Shown: positions 1-5,315 of the stretch, piece by piece
Numbering within the stretch: the stretch's first letter is position 1
How the letters are laid out: each line of letters opens with the position of its first letter
Assembly (NCBI GenBank): GCA_964352715.1
Contig: CAYGSU010000120.1
Span: forward strand, 1 to 5,915
DNA from: JAVKBW01 sp964352715
Lineage (GTDB): Bacteria > Pseudomonadota > Alphaproteobacteria > UBA8366 > Aestuariispiraceae
DNA: 5,915 bases
Reading direction: 5' to 3'
Program-made: the position numbers and the translations under genes
Notes under the pieces: generated by a model
The model's input: the letters and a program-made list of their open reading frames with translations, nothing else
Told to the model about the DNA's origin: nothing
Databases searched by the model: none

Positions 1-422
1 AACGGCTTGACGATCACCAGAATAACCACCGCGATCATGATCAGCGTCGGCACTTCATTGACGATGCGAAAGAACTTCTGGCTTTTCGTGTTCTCGTCGC
101 GCTCGAATTTCTTGCGCCACGCGCCCATCGCCATATGCGAAGCCGACAGGATGACCAGCAGCAGCATTTTCGCGTGAAACCACGGTTGCGTCCACGCCTC
201 GATCAGCACGGCGGCCCACAGGCCGAAGCCCCAGCTTGCGATCATCGCCGGGTTCATGATGGCTTTCAGCAGCCGGCGTTCCATCACTTTCAGGGTTTCG
301 GAATGTTCGCCGCCAACCGTCGCCTCACAGTGATAGACAAACAGCCGCGGCAGATACAAAAGCCCCGCCATCCAGGCGATAACGGAAATCACATGCAGCG
401 CTTTCACCCATTCATAGGTCAC
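1..422 (-). CDS. hemJ: Protoporphyrinogen oxidase HemJ (runs off left edge)
   Basis: Integral membrane protein of the HemJ family, which oxidises protoporphyrinogen IX to protoporphyrin IX, the substrate of ferrochelatase. The minus strand translates to 140 complete residues plus two bases of a probable Phe codon. The family usually ends in KPF, so only about one residue and the stop are missing. Family marks seen: KALHVI with His10, AWMAGLLYLPRLFVYH (16-31), WFHAK with Lys85, and FRIVNEVPT (118-126). His10 and Lys85 fall where HemJ proteins have conserved His and Lys residues, implicated in heme binding. Four hydrophobic segments lie near 6-25, 56-75, 85-101 and 124-139. The start is GTG (422-420), preceded by AGGGG about nine bases upstream; no ATG gives a better family fit. 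The GTG overlaps the hemH TGA in the tetramer GTGA (422-419), which suggests translational coupling as the last visible gene of hemE-hemH-hemJ. The identification is secure; the exact end lies outside the window. Confidence 0.93.
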   Translation of the reverse strand, partial: MTYEWVKALHVISVIAWMAGLLYLPRLFVYHCEATVGGEHSETLKVMERRLLKAIMNPAMIASWGFGLWAAVLIEAWTQPWFHAKMLLLVILSASHMAMGAWRKKFERDENTKSQKFFRIVNEVPTLIMIAVVILVIVKP

Positions 423-1486
423 TGTCTTACCCCTAGTTCCGCCTGTGTCTGGCAGGCGCATTTTCCGAACTTCTTCGGGCAGATCCGGTCGCCCGATCCG
501 CTTGAAAGGCCGGTTTCCCGGTCGATCGCGCCACGCACCAGCCGGGCCAGGCCGTCGATGAACGGTTGCCGCACCGACACTGTCTGGGCGCGGAAATAGC
601 CCGGCACGCCGGCTTCCTCGGCCAGTTCGCCGTATTCGATATCAAGCTCGACAAGGGTTTCGGAATGTTCCGAAACGAAGGCGACGGGCACAACGACCAG
701 CGGCACCTTTTCCTCGCCCGCCTTGCGGATTTCATCCTCGGTATAGGGTTTCAGCCATTCCAGCGGGCCGACGCGGCTCTGGAAGCAGACTTTCCATTCA
801 TGCTCCGGCAGATCGGTGCGCGCGGCCAGAAGGTCGGCGGCGGCTTTCGCGCTCATCTCGATCTGGTCCTGATACGGGTCACCGGCATCCACCACCTTCT
901 GCGGCAGGCCGTGCGCGGAAAACAGGATGCGGGGTTTGCCGTGTTTTGCGGCCGATGGCAGTTGTTCCGCCACCGTATCGGCCAGCGCCTCGATAAAGCC
1001 CGGTTCCGCCGGATAGCAGCACAGGCTGAATGTCGGGGCTGACAGGCCCGCCTTTTTCGCGGCGCGGTTCCAGTCGAGAATCGACGAACCGGAGGTGGCG
1101 GTCGAATATTGCGGATAAAGCGGCAGCAGGACCACCCGGTCGGCGCCCCACTGTTTGACCTCGCGCACGGTTTTCGCGGCGAACGGATGCCAGTAGCGCA
1201 TGGCGATGAAGCTTTTTACCTCGCCGCCGATATCGGCCAGCGCCTCTGTCAGTGCATCGGCTTCCGCGATGGTGTTATCCAGCAGCGGCGATTTTCCGCC
1301 CAGATTGGCATAGATTTCCGTTGCGATCGGGGCGCGGCGGCCGGAAATCAGCTTCGCGATCAGCCAGCGCATCGGTTGCGGCACGCCGATGATCGCCTTG
1401 TCATTGAACAGGTTGAACAGGAACGGCTTGATCGCTTGCGGCGAATCCGGTCCGCCGAGATTGAACAGGACAACAGCGGTTTTCAT
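419..1486 (-). CDS. hemH: Ferrochelatase, probable [2Fe-2S] type
   Basis: Inserts Fe(II) into protoporphyrin IX to make protoheme, the last step of the protoporphyrin-dependent pathway. The 355 residues are full length. The N-terminus VVLFNLGGPDSP (5-16) is typical. ILFSAHGLP (187-195) carries the metal-site His192, and FVSEHSETL (270-278) carries Glu276, equivalent to the catalytic Glu of other ferrochelatases. CFQSRVGPLEWLKPYT (234-249) is the conserved substrate-side loop. The C-terminal tail has Cys336, Cys343 and Cys345 (C-x6-C-x-C), the spacing I recall for the microbial [2Fe-2S] ferrochelatases of Mycobacterium and Caulobacter; Cys156, Cys157 or Cys234 could be the fourth ligand. No signal peptide is seen, so it should be cytosolic or membrane-associated. 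The start ATG (1486-1484) has a GGAAAA ribosome site and lies 16 nt after hemE. Its end overlaps the hemJ start, which pairs the last two enzymes of the pathway. Confidence 0.97.
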   Translation of the reverse strand: MKTAVVLFNLGGPDSPQAIKPFLFNLFNDKAIIGVPQPMRWLIAKLISGRRAPIATEIYANLGGKSPLLDNTIAEADALTEALADIGGEVKSFIAMRYWHPFAAKTVREVKQWGADRVVLLPLYPQYSTATSGSSILDWNRAAKKAGLSAPTFSLCCYPAEPGFIEALADTVAEQLPSAAKHGKPRILFSAHGLPQKVVDAGDPYQDQIEMSAKAAADLLAARTDLPEHEWKVCFQSRVGPLEWLKPYTEDEIRKAGEEKVPLVVVPVAFVSEHSETLVELDIEYGELAEEAGVPGYFRAQTVSVRQPFIDGLARLVRGAIDRETGLSSGSGDRICPKKFGKCACQTQAELGVRQ

Positions 1487-1502
1487 ACGCTTTTCCGATG
1501 CA

Positions 1503-2534
1503 TCAAACGCCCCGGTGCACGGTCCGGACGAGGTCAGCCACGTTATCGGGGTCGGTTTCCTTCATCACCCCGTGGCCAAGATTGAAAATGAACGGCCCGT
1601 TGCCCAGGGTTTCCAGAATGCGTTTCGCGCCCTCGATCAGCCCTTCGCCCCCGACATACAGAAGCTGCGGATCGAGATTGCCCTGCACCACGACCCGGCT
1701 TTGCAGGTTTTCCGCCGCCCATTGCAGCGGCACGGCCTGATCGATGCTGACGCCGTCAACCCCTGTCTGATCGATATAGGTGATGTAGCTCGGGCCGGCG
1801 CCGCGCGGAAAACCGACGACCGGCGTATCGGGAAACTTCTTCTTCAGCGCGGCAACGATTTTCGCGGTCGGTTCGATGACCCATTTCGCGAAAGCCTGTT
1901 CGGGCAGGATGCCGCCCCAGGTATCGAAAATCTGCACCATGTCGACGCCGGCCTCGATCTGCGCCGACAGGTGATCGATGGTGCCTTCGACAACGATATC
2001 GATCAGCGCCCCGAAGGTATCCGGGTCGCGGTACATCCAGGTCTTGGTGTTGATGAAGTCCTTGCTCGATCCGCCTTCGACCATATAGGTCGCCACGGTC
2101 CAGGGCGCGCCGGCAAAGCCGATGAAGGTGGTCTCGGCGGGCAGTTCCTGCCGGATCCGGCCAACCGCGTCGTAGACCGGCTCCAGGCGGCTGCGCACCC
2201 AGTCGGTCGACAGCTTGGCGACGCCGCCGCCGTTCCGGATGGTTTGCAGCTTCGGGCCTTCGCCTTCGACGAAGTCTACCTTCTGGCCCAGCGCATCCGG
2301 CACGACCAGAATATCGGAGAACAGGATCGCTGCATCGAAGCCATAGCGCCGGATCGGCTGCAGGGTGACTTCGACGGCGAAATCGGGTGTATAGCAGAGA
2401 TCGAGAAAACTGCCGGCCTCGGCCCGCACGGACCGGTATTCAGGAAGATAACGGCCTGCCTGGCGCATTAACCATATCGGGGTCCGTTTCGGGGTCTTCC
2501 CCTTGAATACATCCAAAAGAGGCTTGTCGGTCAT
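1503..2534 (-). CDS. hemE: Uroporphyrinogen decarboxylase
   Basis: Decarboxylates the four acetate side chains of uroporphyrinogen III to give coproporphyrinogen III; a soluble cytosolic enzyme without cofactor. It is full length at 343 residues. Seen motifs: WLMRQAGRYLPEYR (21-34) with the substrate-binding Arg24 and Arg28; AAILFSDILVVPDALG (68-83) with the key Asp74; GAPWTVATYMVEGG (142-155) with Tyr150; FDTWGG (203-208); and FNLGHGV (317-323) with His321. All expected active-site residues are present. The ATG (2534-2532) has AGGGA about eleven bases upstream and gives the usual family N-terminus. It is the first gene of the leftward heme operon, reading away from the origin-like gap, so its promoter should lie in 2535-2660; I found no clear -35/-10 pair there. 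In Caulobacter and related bacteria hemE is the gene flanking the chromosome origin on this side. Confidence 0.98.
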   Translation of the reverse strand: MTDKPLLDVFKGKTPKRTPIWLMRQAGRYLPEYRSVRAEAGSFLDLCYTPDFAVEVTLQPIRRYGFDAAILFSDILVVPDALGQKVDFVEGEGPKLQTIRNGGGVAKLSTDWVRSRLEPVYDAVGRIRQELPAETTFIGFAGAPWTVATYMVEGGSSKDFINTKTWMYRDPDTFGALIDIVVEGTIDHLSAQIEAGVDMVQIFDTWGGILPEQAFAKWVIEPTAKIVAALKKKFPDTPVVGFPRGAGPSYITYIDQTGVDGVSIDQAVPLQWAAENLQSRVVVQGNLDPQLLYVGGEGLIEGAKRILETLGNGPFIFNLGHGVMKETDPDNVADLVRTVHRGV

Positions 2535-2601
2535 TGGCGTTTCGTTCCCTGTTCCGTTTCGGGTGCAAGAAAAGGCGAAACGACGGACTTATGCAATGCA
2601 C

Positions 2602-2636
2602 CTCTTCTTCTTATAGATATATTTATAGAAGAGAAG
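2602..2636. repeat. AT-rich imperfect inverted repeat, candidate unwinding element
   Basis: The arms at 2602-2615 (ending CTTCTTATA) and 2624-2636 (starting TATAGAAG) pair over 11 bp with two single-T bulges around the eight-base loop GATATATT. The core 2611-2630 is almost pure A/T and is the most easily melted stretch of the gap, so it is the best candidate DNA unwinding element. It sits 68 nt upstream of the hemE start, so it could instead be part of the hemE promoter; its minus strand reads TATAAATATAT. No T-run follows on either strand as in an intrinsic terminator, and both flanking genes point away from it, so a terminator is unlikely. Confidence 0.55.
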
Positions 2637-2685
2637 GGGTAGTGTTAGGAGGGTGGAATCATGGGGATTATTTACCATGCACAGG

Positions 2686-2726
2686 TTCTGCACACAAAAC
2701 CGGTTTTGCCGCACGGGTGTGGAAAG
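2686..2726. promoter_or_regulatory. 14-bp palindrome between two inward-facing DnaA-like boxes
   Basis: CAAAACCGGTTTTG (2695-2708) is a perfect 14-bp palindrome. Directly to its left is TTCTGCACA (2686-2694, one mismatch to TTATNCACA) on the plus strand. To its right is TGTGGAAAG (2718-2726), which on the minus strand reads CTTTCCACA, a weaker DnaA-like box. The two boxes face each other. ACCGGTTT-type sequences recur at 2793-2801 and 2821-2827, and inverted at 2861-2869, so this may be a family of binding sites for an origin-associated protein. Which protein binds is unknown; the palindrome itself is a direct observation. Confidence 0.45.
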
Positions 2727-2940
2727 ACCGGGGATAACAGATCGGATTGTCACAGATGACGCCTGAAACCCGGCAGGCGGGCTGTTCATAACACCGGTTT
2801 CAACACTGGGGACGGATATCCGGTTTCTGTCTGTTTTCCCCACGATCCTGACCGGCCGCCGAAACCGGTAACAGGTGCACCCGGTGTGGACATTTCGGCC
2901 CGATAATCGGAGTATCCGGCATTATGAACCACAGGGGCGT

Positions 2941-2960
2941 GTTTTCCCTAGTTTTCCCCT
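2941..2960 (+). repeat. Tandem 10-bp repeat GTTTTCCCNN
   Basis: GTTTTCCCTA is followed at once by GTTTTCCCCT, two copies in exact 10-bp register; a third GTTTTCCC lies at 2833-2840. Each contains TTTTCCC, resembling the left part of a TTTTCCACA-type DnaA box, and the pair ends three bases before the consensus box TTATACACA. The box-like units therefore start at 2942, 2952 and 2964, about one helical turn apart, as expected for a low-affinity array read by a DnaA filament. This reading is inference. Confidence 0.45.
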
Positions 2961-2970
2961 TCTTTATACA
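2942..2970 (+). promoter_or_regulatory. Weak candidate promoter for ppsR-maf-aroE-coaE
   Basis: TTTTCC (2942-2947) and TATACA (2965-2970) are separated by 17 bp and would place the start of transcription about 20 nt before the ppsR GTG. The matches to TTGACA and TATAAT are only 3/6 and 4/6, so the call rests mainly on spacing and position. It overlaps the tandem repeat and the DnaA box. Confidence 0.25.
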
Positions 2971-2972
2971 CA
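2964..2972 (+). promoter_or_regulatory. Consensus DnaA box TTATACACA
   Basis: The nonamer matches TTATNCACA exactly and is identical to a box form found in the E. coli origin. By chance an exact match on either strand of a 462-nt gap would be expected about 0.014 times. It lies 25 nt before the ppsR start and overlaps a possible ppsR -10 element, so DnaA binding here could affect ppsR transcription as well as origin firing. Confidence 0.65.
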
Positions 2973-2996
2973 TTACTCAAGACAGGTACCTGACCC

Positions 2997-3824
2997 GTGT
3001 CCATCGTGCATCTTCATCTCGTTTCCGACTCCACCGGTGAAACCGTCCACTCGCTCGGACGGGCCTGCGCCGTGCAGTTCGAATCGGTCGATATCCAGGA
3101 ACATCTCTGGCCGTTGACGCGGTCGAACGAACAGATCGAGGCGGTGTTGCAGGGGGTGAAGAAAAACCCCGGTCTGGTGCTCTATTCGCTGGTCGAGGAG
3201 GACGTGCGCAAGACGCTGGACGACGGCTGCCGCGAACAGGGCGTACCGACGGTGTCGGTTCTGGACCCGATTTTCGCCGCCTTCGCCAACCATCTGGGCC
3301 TGCACAAGCGCGGCCTGCCCGGGCGGCAGCATGTGCTGGACGAGGAATATTTCCAGCGTATCGACGCCATGCAGTTCGCGCTGGCGCATGATGACGGCCA
3401 GGGGGTTTACGATATCGACGAGGCCGACGTGATCCTGACCGGGGTGTCGCGTACCTCGAAATCGCCGACCTGCATCTATCTCGCCAATCGCGGGGTGAAA
3501 GCCGCCAATGTGCCGTATGTGCCGGGCATCGCCCTGCCCGACGAACTGCTGGCGCTGAAGGGCGAAAACTGCCCGCTGATCGTCGGCCTCACCAAGGACC
3601 CGGCGCAGCTGGTGCAGATCCGCCGAAACCGTCTGCGGATGATCGAGGAACATGCGGATACGGATTACGTCGATATTGAAACCGTGCGGGAGGAAGTCAG
3701 TTCCGCCCGCCGGTTCTTCAACGAACGAAGCTGGCCGATCATCGATGTGTCGCGCCGCTCGATCGAGGAAACCGCCGCGGCGATCCTGCAAATGATGGAA
3801 CAGCGCCAGAGCGGCGTTGACTGA
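2997..3824 (+). CDS. ppsR: Pyruvate dikinase regulatory protein (kinase/pyrophosphorylase, DUF299 family)
   Basis: Bifunctional regulator of the PEP-forming dikinases: it phosphorylates a Thr of the target using ADP and removes the phosphate by Pi-dependent phosphorolysis. The target may be pyruvate phosphate dikinase or PEP synthase; the sequence does not decide. The 275 residues are full length. Seen: HLHLVSDSTGET (5-16) at the N-terminus; RIDAMQFALAHDDGQG (121-136); the P-loop-like GVSRTSKS (149-156), followed by PTCIYLANRG and VPYVPGI; IVGLTKDP (195-202); and the C-terminal WPIIDVSRRSIEETA (246-260). The start is GTG at 2997, chosen because it gives the family N-terminus; the ribosome site is weak (AGG, ten bases upstream) and lies in a 10-bp palindrome CAGGTACCTG (2983-2992). 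It is the first gene right of the probable origin, the position of gene 1 in Caulobacter. Its TGA overlaps the maf ATG by one base. Confidence 0.95.
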   Translation: MSIVHLHLVSDSTGETVHSLGRACAVQFESVDIQEHLWPLTRSNEQIEAVLQGVKKNPGLVLYSLVEEDVRKTLDDGCREQGVPTVSVLDPIFAAFANHLGLHKRGLPGRQHVLDEEYFQRIDAMQFALAHDDGQGVYDIDEADVILTGVSRTSKSPTCIYLANRGVKAANVPYVPGIALPDELLALKGENCPLIVGLTKDPAQLVQIRRNRLRMIEEHADTDYVDIETVREEVSSARRFFNERSWPIIDVSRRSIEETAAAILQMMEQRQSGVD

Positions 3825-4435
3825 TGCCGGCCGGTCTGCGGAAACCGGTTATCCTGGCTTCGGCCAGCCCATCGCGCGCCGCGCTGCTGGCGCAGGCGGG
3901 GCTGACGGTGGCGTGCCATCCGGCGCATATCGACGAGGAGGAGATCAAGCTGGCGATGAAGGCCGACGGCGCGTCGCCCGGTGAGGTGGCCGATGCGCTG
4001 GCCGCGCTGAAGGCGGAACGGATTTCCCTGAAGCACCGGAACACAGTGGTGATCGGGGCTGACCAGATGCTGGATTGCGAGGGAACGTGGTTCGACAAGC
4101 CGGCGGACAAGGCCGCGTTGCGCGACCAGCTTCTGGCCCTGCGCGGCAGGACCCATCATCTGCTGGCTTCGGTCTGCGTCACCGAAAACGGCACTCGGAT
4201 CTGGTCGCACCGGGAAACCGCGTCGCTGACCATGCGGTCCTTCAGCGACGGGTTTCTCGACGCGTATATCGAAAAGTGCGGCGACAGCGTGCTGTCGTCG
4301 GTCGGCGGCTACCGGCTGGAAGAGGTCGGCGCGCAGCTTTTCCAGAAGATCGACGGCGACTATTTTACCATCCTCGGCCTGCCGCTTTTACCGCTTTTAG
4401 CCTTTTTGCGGCAGAACGGGGCGCTTGAATCTTGA
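3824..4435 (+). CDS. maf: Maf family nucleoside triphosphate pyrophosphatase, YceF-like
   Basis: Maf enzymes hydrolyse non-canonical or modified nucleoside triphosphates to the monophosphate and pyrophosphate, a house-cleaning role in the cytosol. The 203 residues are full length. Seen: LASASPSRAALL (11-22), the substrate/metal loop (usually SxSPRR); VVIGADQML (75-83) with the general-base Asp80; FDKP (90-93); LRGRTH (106-111); GGYRLEEVG (161-169); and IDGDYFTILGLPLLPLLAFLR (176-196). The Asp-Gln of GADQ resembles the YceF subgroup, which prefers 7-methyl-GTP, rather than the YhdE subgroup (dTTP/UTP), which has Asp-Thr; the substrate is therefore inferred only. The ATG shares its A with the ppsR stop (TGATG), so the two are probably translationally coupled. 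The gene is followed by aroE after 22 nt. Confidence 0.93.
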   Translation: MPAGLRKPVILASASPSRAALLAQAGLTVACHPAHIDEEEIKLAMKADGASPGEVADALAALKAERISLKHRNTVVIGADQMLDCEGTWFDKPADKAALRDQLLALRGRTHHLLASVCVTENGTRIWSHRETASLTMRSFSDGFLDAYIEKCGDSVLSSVGGYRLEEVGAQLFQKIDGDYFTILGLPLLPLLAFLRQNGALES

Positions 4436-4448
4436 AACCGGAACAAAC

Positions 4449-4457
4449 GGAACGACC
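4449..4457 (+). promoter_or_regulatory. Ribosome binding site deciding the aroE start
   Basis: GGAAC (4449-4453) ends a few bases before ATG 4458, with six bases between GGA and the start. The alternative in-frame TTG at 4425 has a G-run only three bases before it, too close, and would add eleven residues unlike the family N-terminus while overlapping maf. This supports 4458. Confidence 0.6.
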
Positions 4458-5291
4458 ATGGTGACAGGCACGACAAAACTCGCGGGCGTCCTTGGCTGGC
4501 CGGTTTCGCATTCGAAATCGCCGTTGCTGCATGGCCACTGGCTCGCCCGCTACGGCATCGACGGCGCGTATCTGCCGTTGGCGGTGAAGCCGGAGATGCT
4601 GGAACAGGCTTTGCGGGCCCTGCCGGTGATGGGGTTCCGCGGCGCGAATATCACGGTGCCGCACAAGGAGGAAGCCTGTCGGCTGTGCGATACGGTCGAG
4701 CCGCAGGCGAAAAAGATCGGCGCGGTCAACACGATCCGGGTTGAAGACGACGGCTCGCTGTTCGGCTGGAACACCGACGGCATCGGCTTCCTTCGCAACC
4801 TTGAAAGCGGGTCTGACTGGAAGGGCCCGACCGGCCCGGCAGCGGTACTGGGTGCGGGCGGGGCGTCGCGCGCGGTGCTGGCTGCGCTGGTCGAGGCCGG
4901 CGTGCCGGAGATCCGCCTCGTCAACCGGACGGTGGAAAAGGCGCAGCATGTCGCAAACGAAATTGGCGGCCCAATCCAGCCGATGGGGTTTGATACCGTT
5001 GATACGGCTATGGATGGCGCAGCGCTTCTGGTCAACACCACAAGTCTTGGAATGCAGGGCCAGCCACCGCTCGATATCAGCCTTGATGCCCTGCCGACCT
5101 CGGCGGTGGTGACCGATATCGTCTATGCGCCGCTGCAAACCCCGTTACTGGTAATGGCGGAAAAGCACGGCAACAAGACGGTGGACGGGCTGGGCATGCT
5201 GTTGCACCAGGCTGCTCCCGGTTTCGCCGCGTGGTTCGGGCGGGAGCCTGAGGTCGATCAGGAGCTGCGCGATGCGGTTCTCGCAGATTGA
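4458..5291 (+). CDS. aroE: Shikimate dehydrogenase (NADP+)
   Basis: Reversible NADPH-dependent reduction of 3-dehydroshikimate to shikimate in the chorismate pathway; cytosolic. The chosen ATG gives 277 residues, normal for AroE. Seen: LGWPVSHSKSP (12-22), the shikimate-binding Ser motif; ANITVPHKE (63-71) with catalytic Lys70; GAVNTI (88-93) with Asn91; GWNTDGIGF (103-111) with catalytic Asp107; the Rossmann dinucleotide loop GAGGAS (132-137); NRT (156-158) with Arg157, expected to bind the NADPH phosphate; NTTSLGM (193-199); and DGLGMLLHQA (243-252) with Gln251. All key residues are present, so this is true AroE rather than the broader-substrate YdiB or SdhL types. It sits 22 nt after maf and 24 nt before coaE and is probably cotranscribed with them. 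An in-frame TTG at 4425 could give a longer form but is unlikely. Confidence 0.97.
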   Translation: MVTGTTKLAGVLGWPVSHSKSPLLHGHWLARYGIDGAYLPLAVKPEMLEQALRALPVMGFRGANITVPHKEEACRLCDTVEPQAKKIGAVNTIRVEDDGSLFGWNTDGIGFLRNLESGSDWKGPTGPAAVLGAGGASRAVLAALVEAGVPEIRLVNRTVEKAQHVANEIGGPIQPMGFDTVDTAMDGAALLVNTTSLGMQGQPPLDISLDALPTSAVVTDIVYAPLQTPLLVMAEKHGNKTVDGLGMLLHQAAPGFAAWFGREPEVDQELRDAVLAD

Positions 5292-5307
5292 TTCCCCGAA
5301 GCGGGAA
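5292..5307 (+). promoter_or_regulatory. Small hairpin covering the coaE ribosome binding site
   Basis: TTCCC (5292-5296) can pair with GGGAA (5303-5307) across the six-base loop CGAAGC. GGGAA is the only good Shine-Dalgarno sequence for coaE (eight bases before ATG 5316), so the hairpin would mask it until ribosomes finishing aroE (TGA 5289-5291, one base away) open it. The pairing is seen; the coupling is inferred, and a 5-bp stem is weak. Confidence 0.35.
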
Positions 5308-5315
5308 ATACGACC

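Larger units (their letters stand above)
2535..2996. other. oriC: Probable chromosomal replication origin (oriC)
   Basis: This 462-nt gap between divergent hemE and ppsR holds no convincing gene. Seen: a consensus DnaA box TTATACACA (2964-2972); one-mismatch boxes TTCTGCACA (2686-2694, plus) and TTATGAACA (2791-2783, minus); weaker ones at 2675-2683, 2718-2726, 2729-2737, 2834-2842, 2885-2893 and 2925-2933; an AT-rich inverted repeat (2602-2636); a 14-bp palindrome (2695-2708); 8- and 10-bp palindromes at 2813-2822, 2874-2881 and 2983-2992; and GTTTTCCC repeats. The gap also has runs of A/T that contrast with the GC-rich flanks. Known: Alphaproteobacteria such as Caulobacter carry their origin between hemE and this same ppsR-maf-aroE-coaE cluster. 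Inferred: this is the origin, with genes on both sides transcribed in the direction of fork movement. It must also contain the promoters for both operons. Main doubt: only one box is exact. Confidence 0.8.

Noticed and set aside
1389..2471. A 360-codon open frame on the plus strand opposite hemH and hemE
   Set aside because: It lies antisense to two clearly conserved enzymes, its translation is rich in Arg, His and Gln with no recognisable domain, and high-GC genes commonly leave such open antisense frames.
2468..2475. TTAACCAT, a CtrA-like half site near the hemE start
   Set aside because: It is inside hemE codons, there is no TTAA-N7-TTAA full site in the gap, and a lone half site is expected by chance.
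2657..2670. IHF-like sequence AATCA followed by TTA
   Set aside because: Several mismatches to WATCARNNNNTTR at the required spacing; not supportable as an IHF site.
2761..2778. GCCTG/CAGGC stem-loop as a terminator or RNA element
   Set aside because: Only 5 bp with an 8-base loop, no T-run, and no gene converges on it.
2534..2843. Short open frames within the hemE-ppsR gap (2534-2737 plus, 2589-2843 minus)
   Set aside because: Low-complexity translations with no family resemblance, overlapping the origin-like repeats and lacking convincing ribosome sites; treated as non-coding.
2973..3791. A 272-codon open frame on the minus strand opposite ppsR
   Set aside because: Same antisense-shadow pattern; ppsR on the plus strand has all family motifs, and this frame has none.
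4425..4457. An upstream TTG start for aroE
   Set aside because: It overlaps maf, has a poorly spaced ribosome site, and adds residues not typical of AroE; ATG 4458 fits better.
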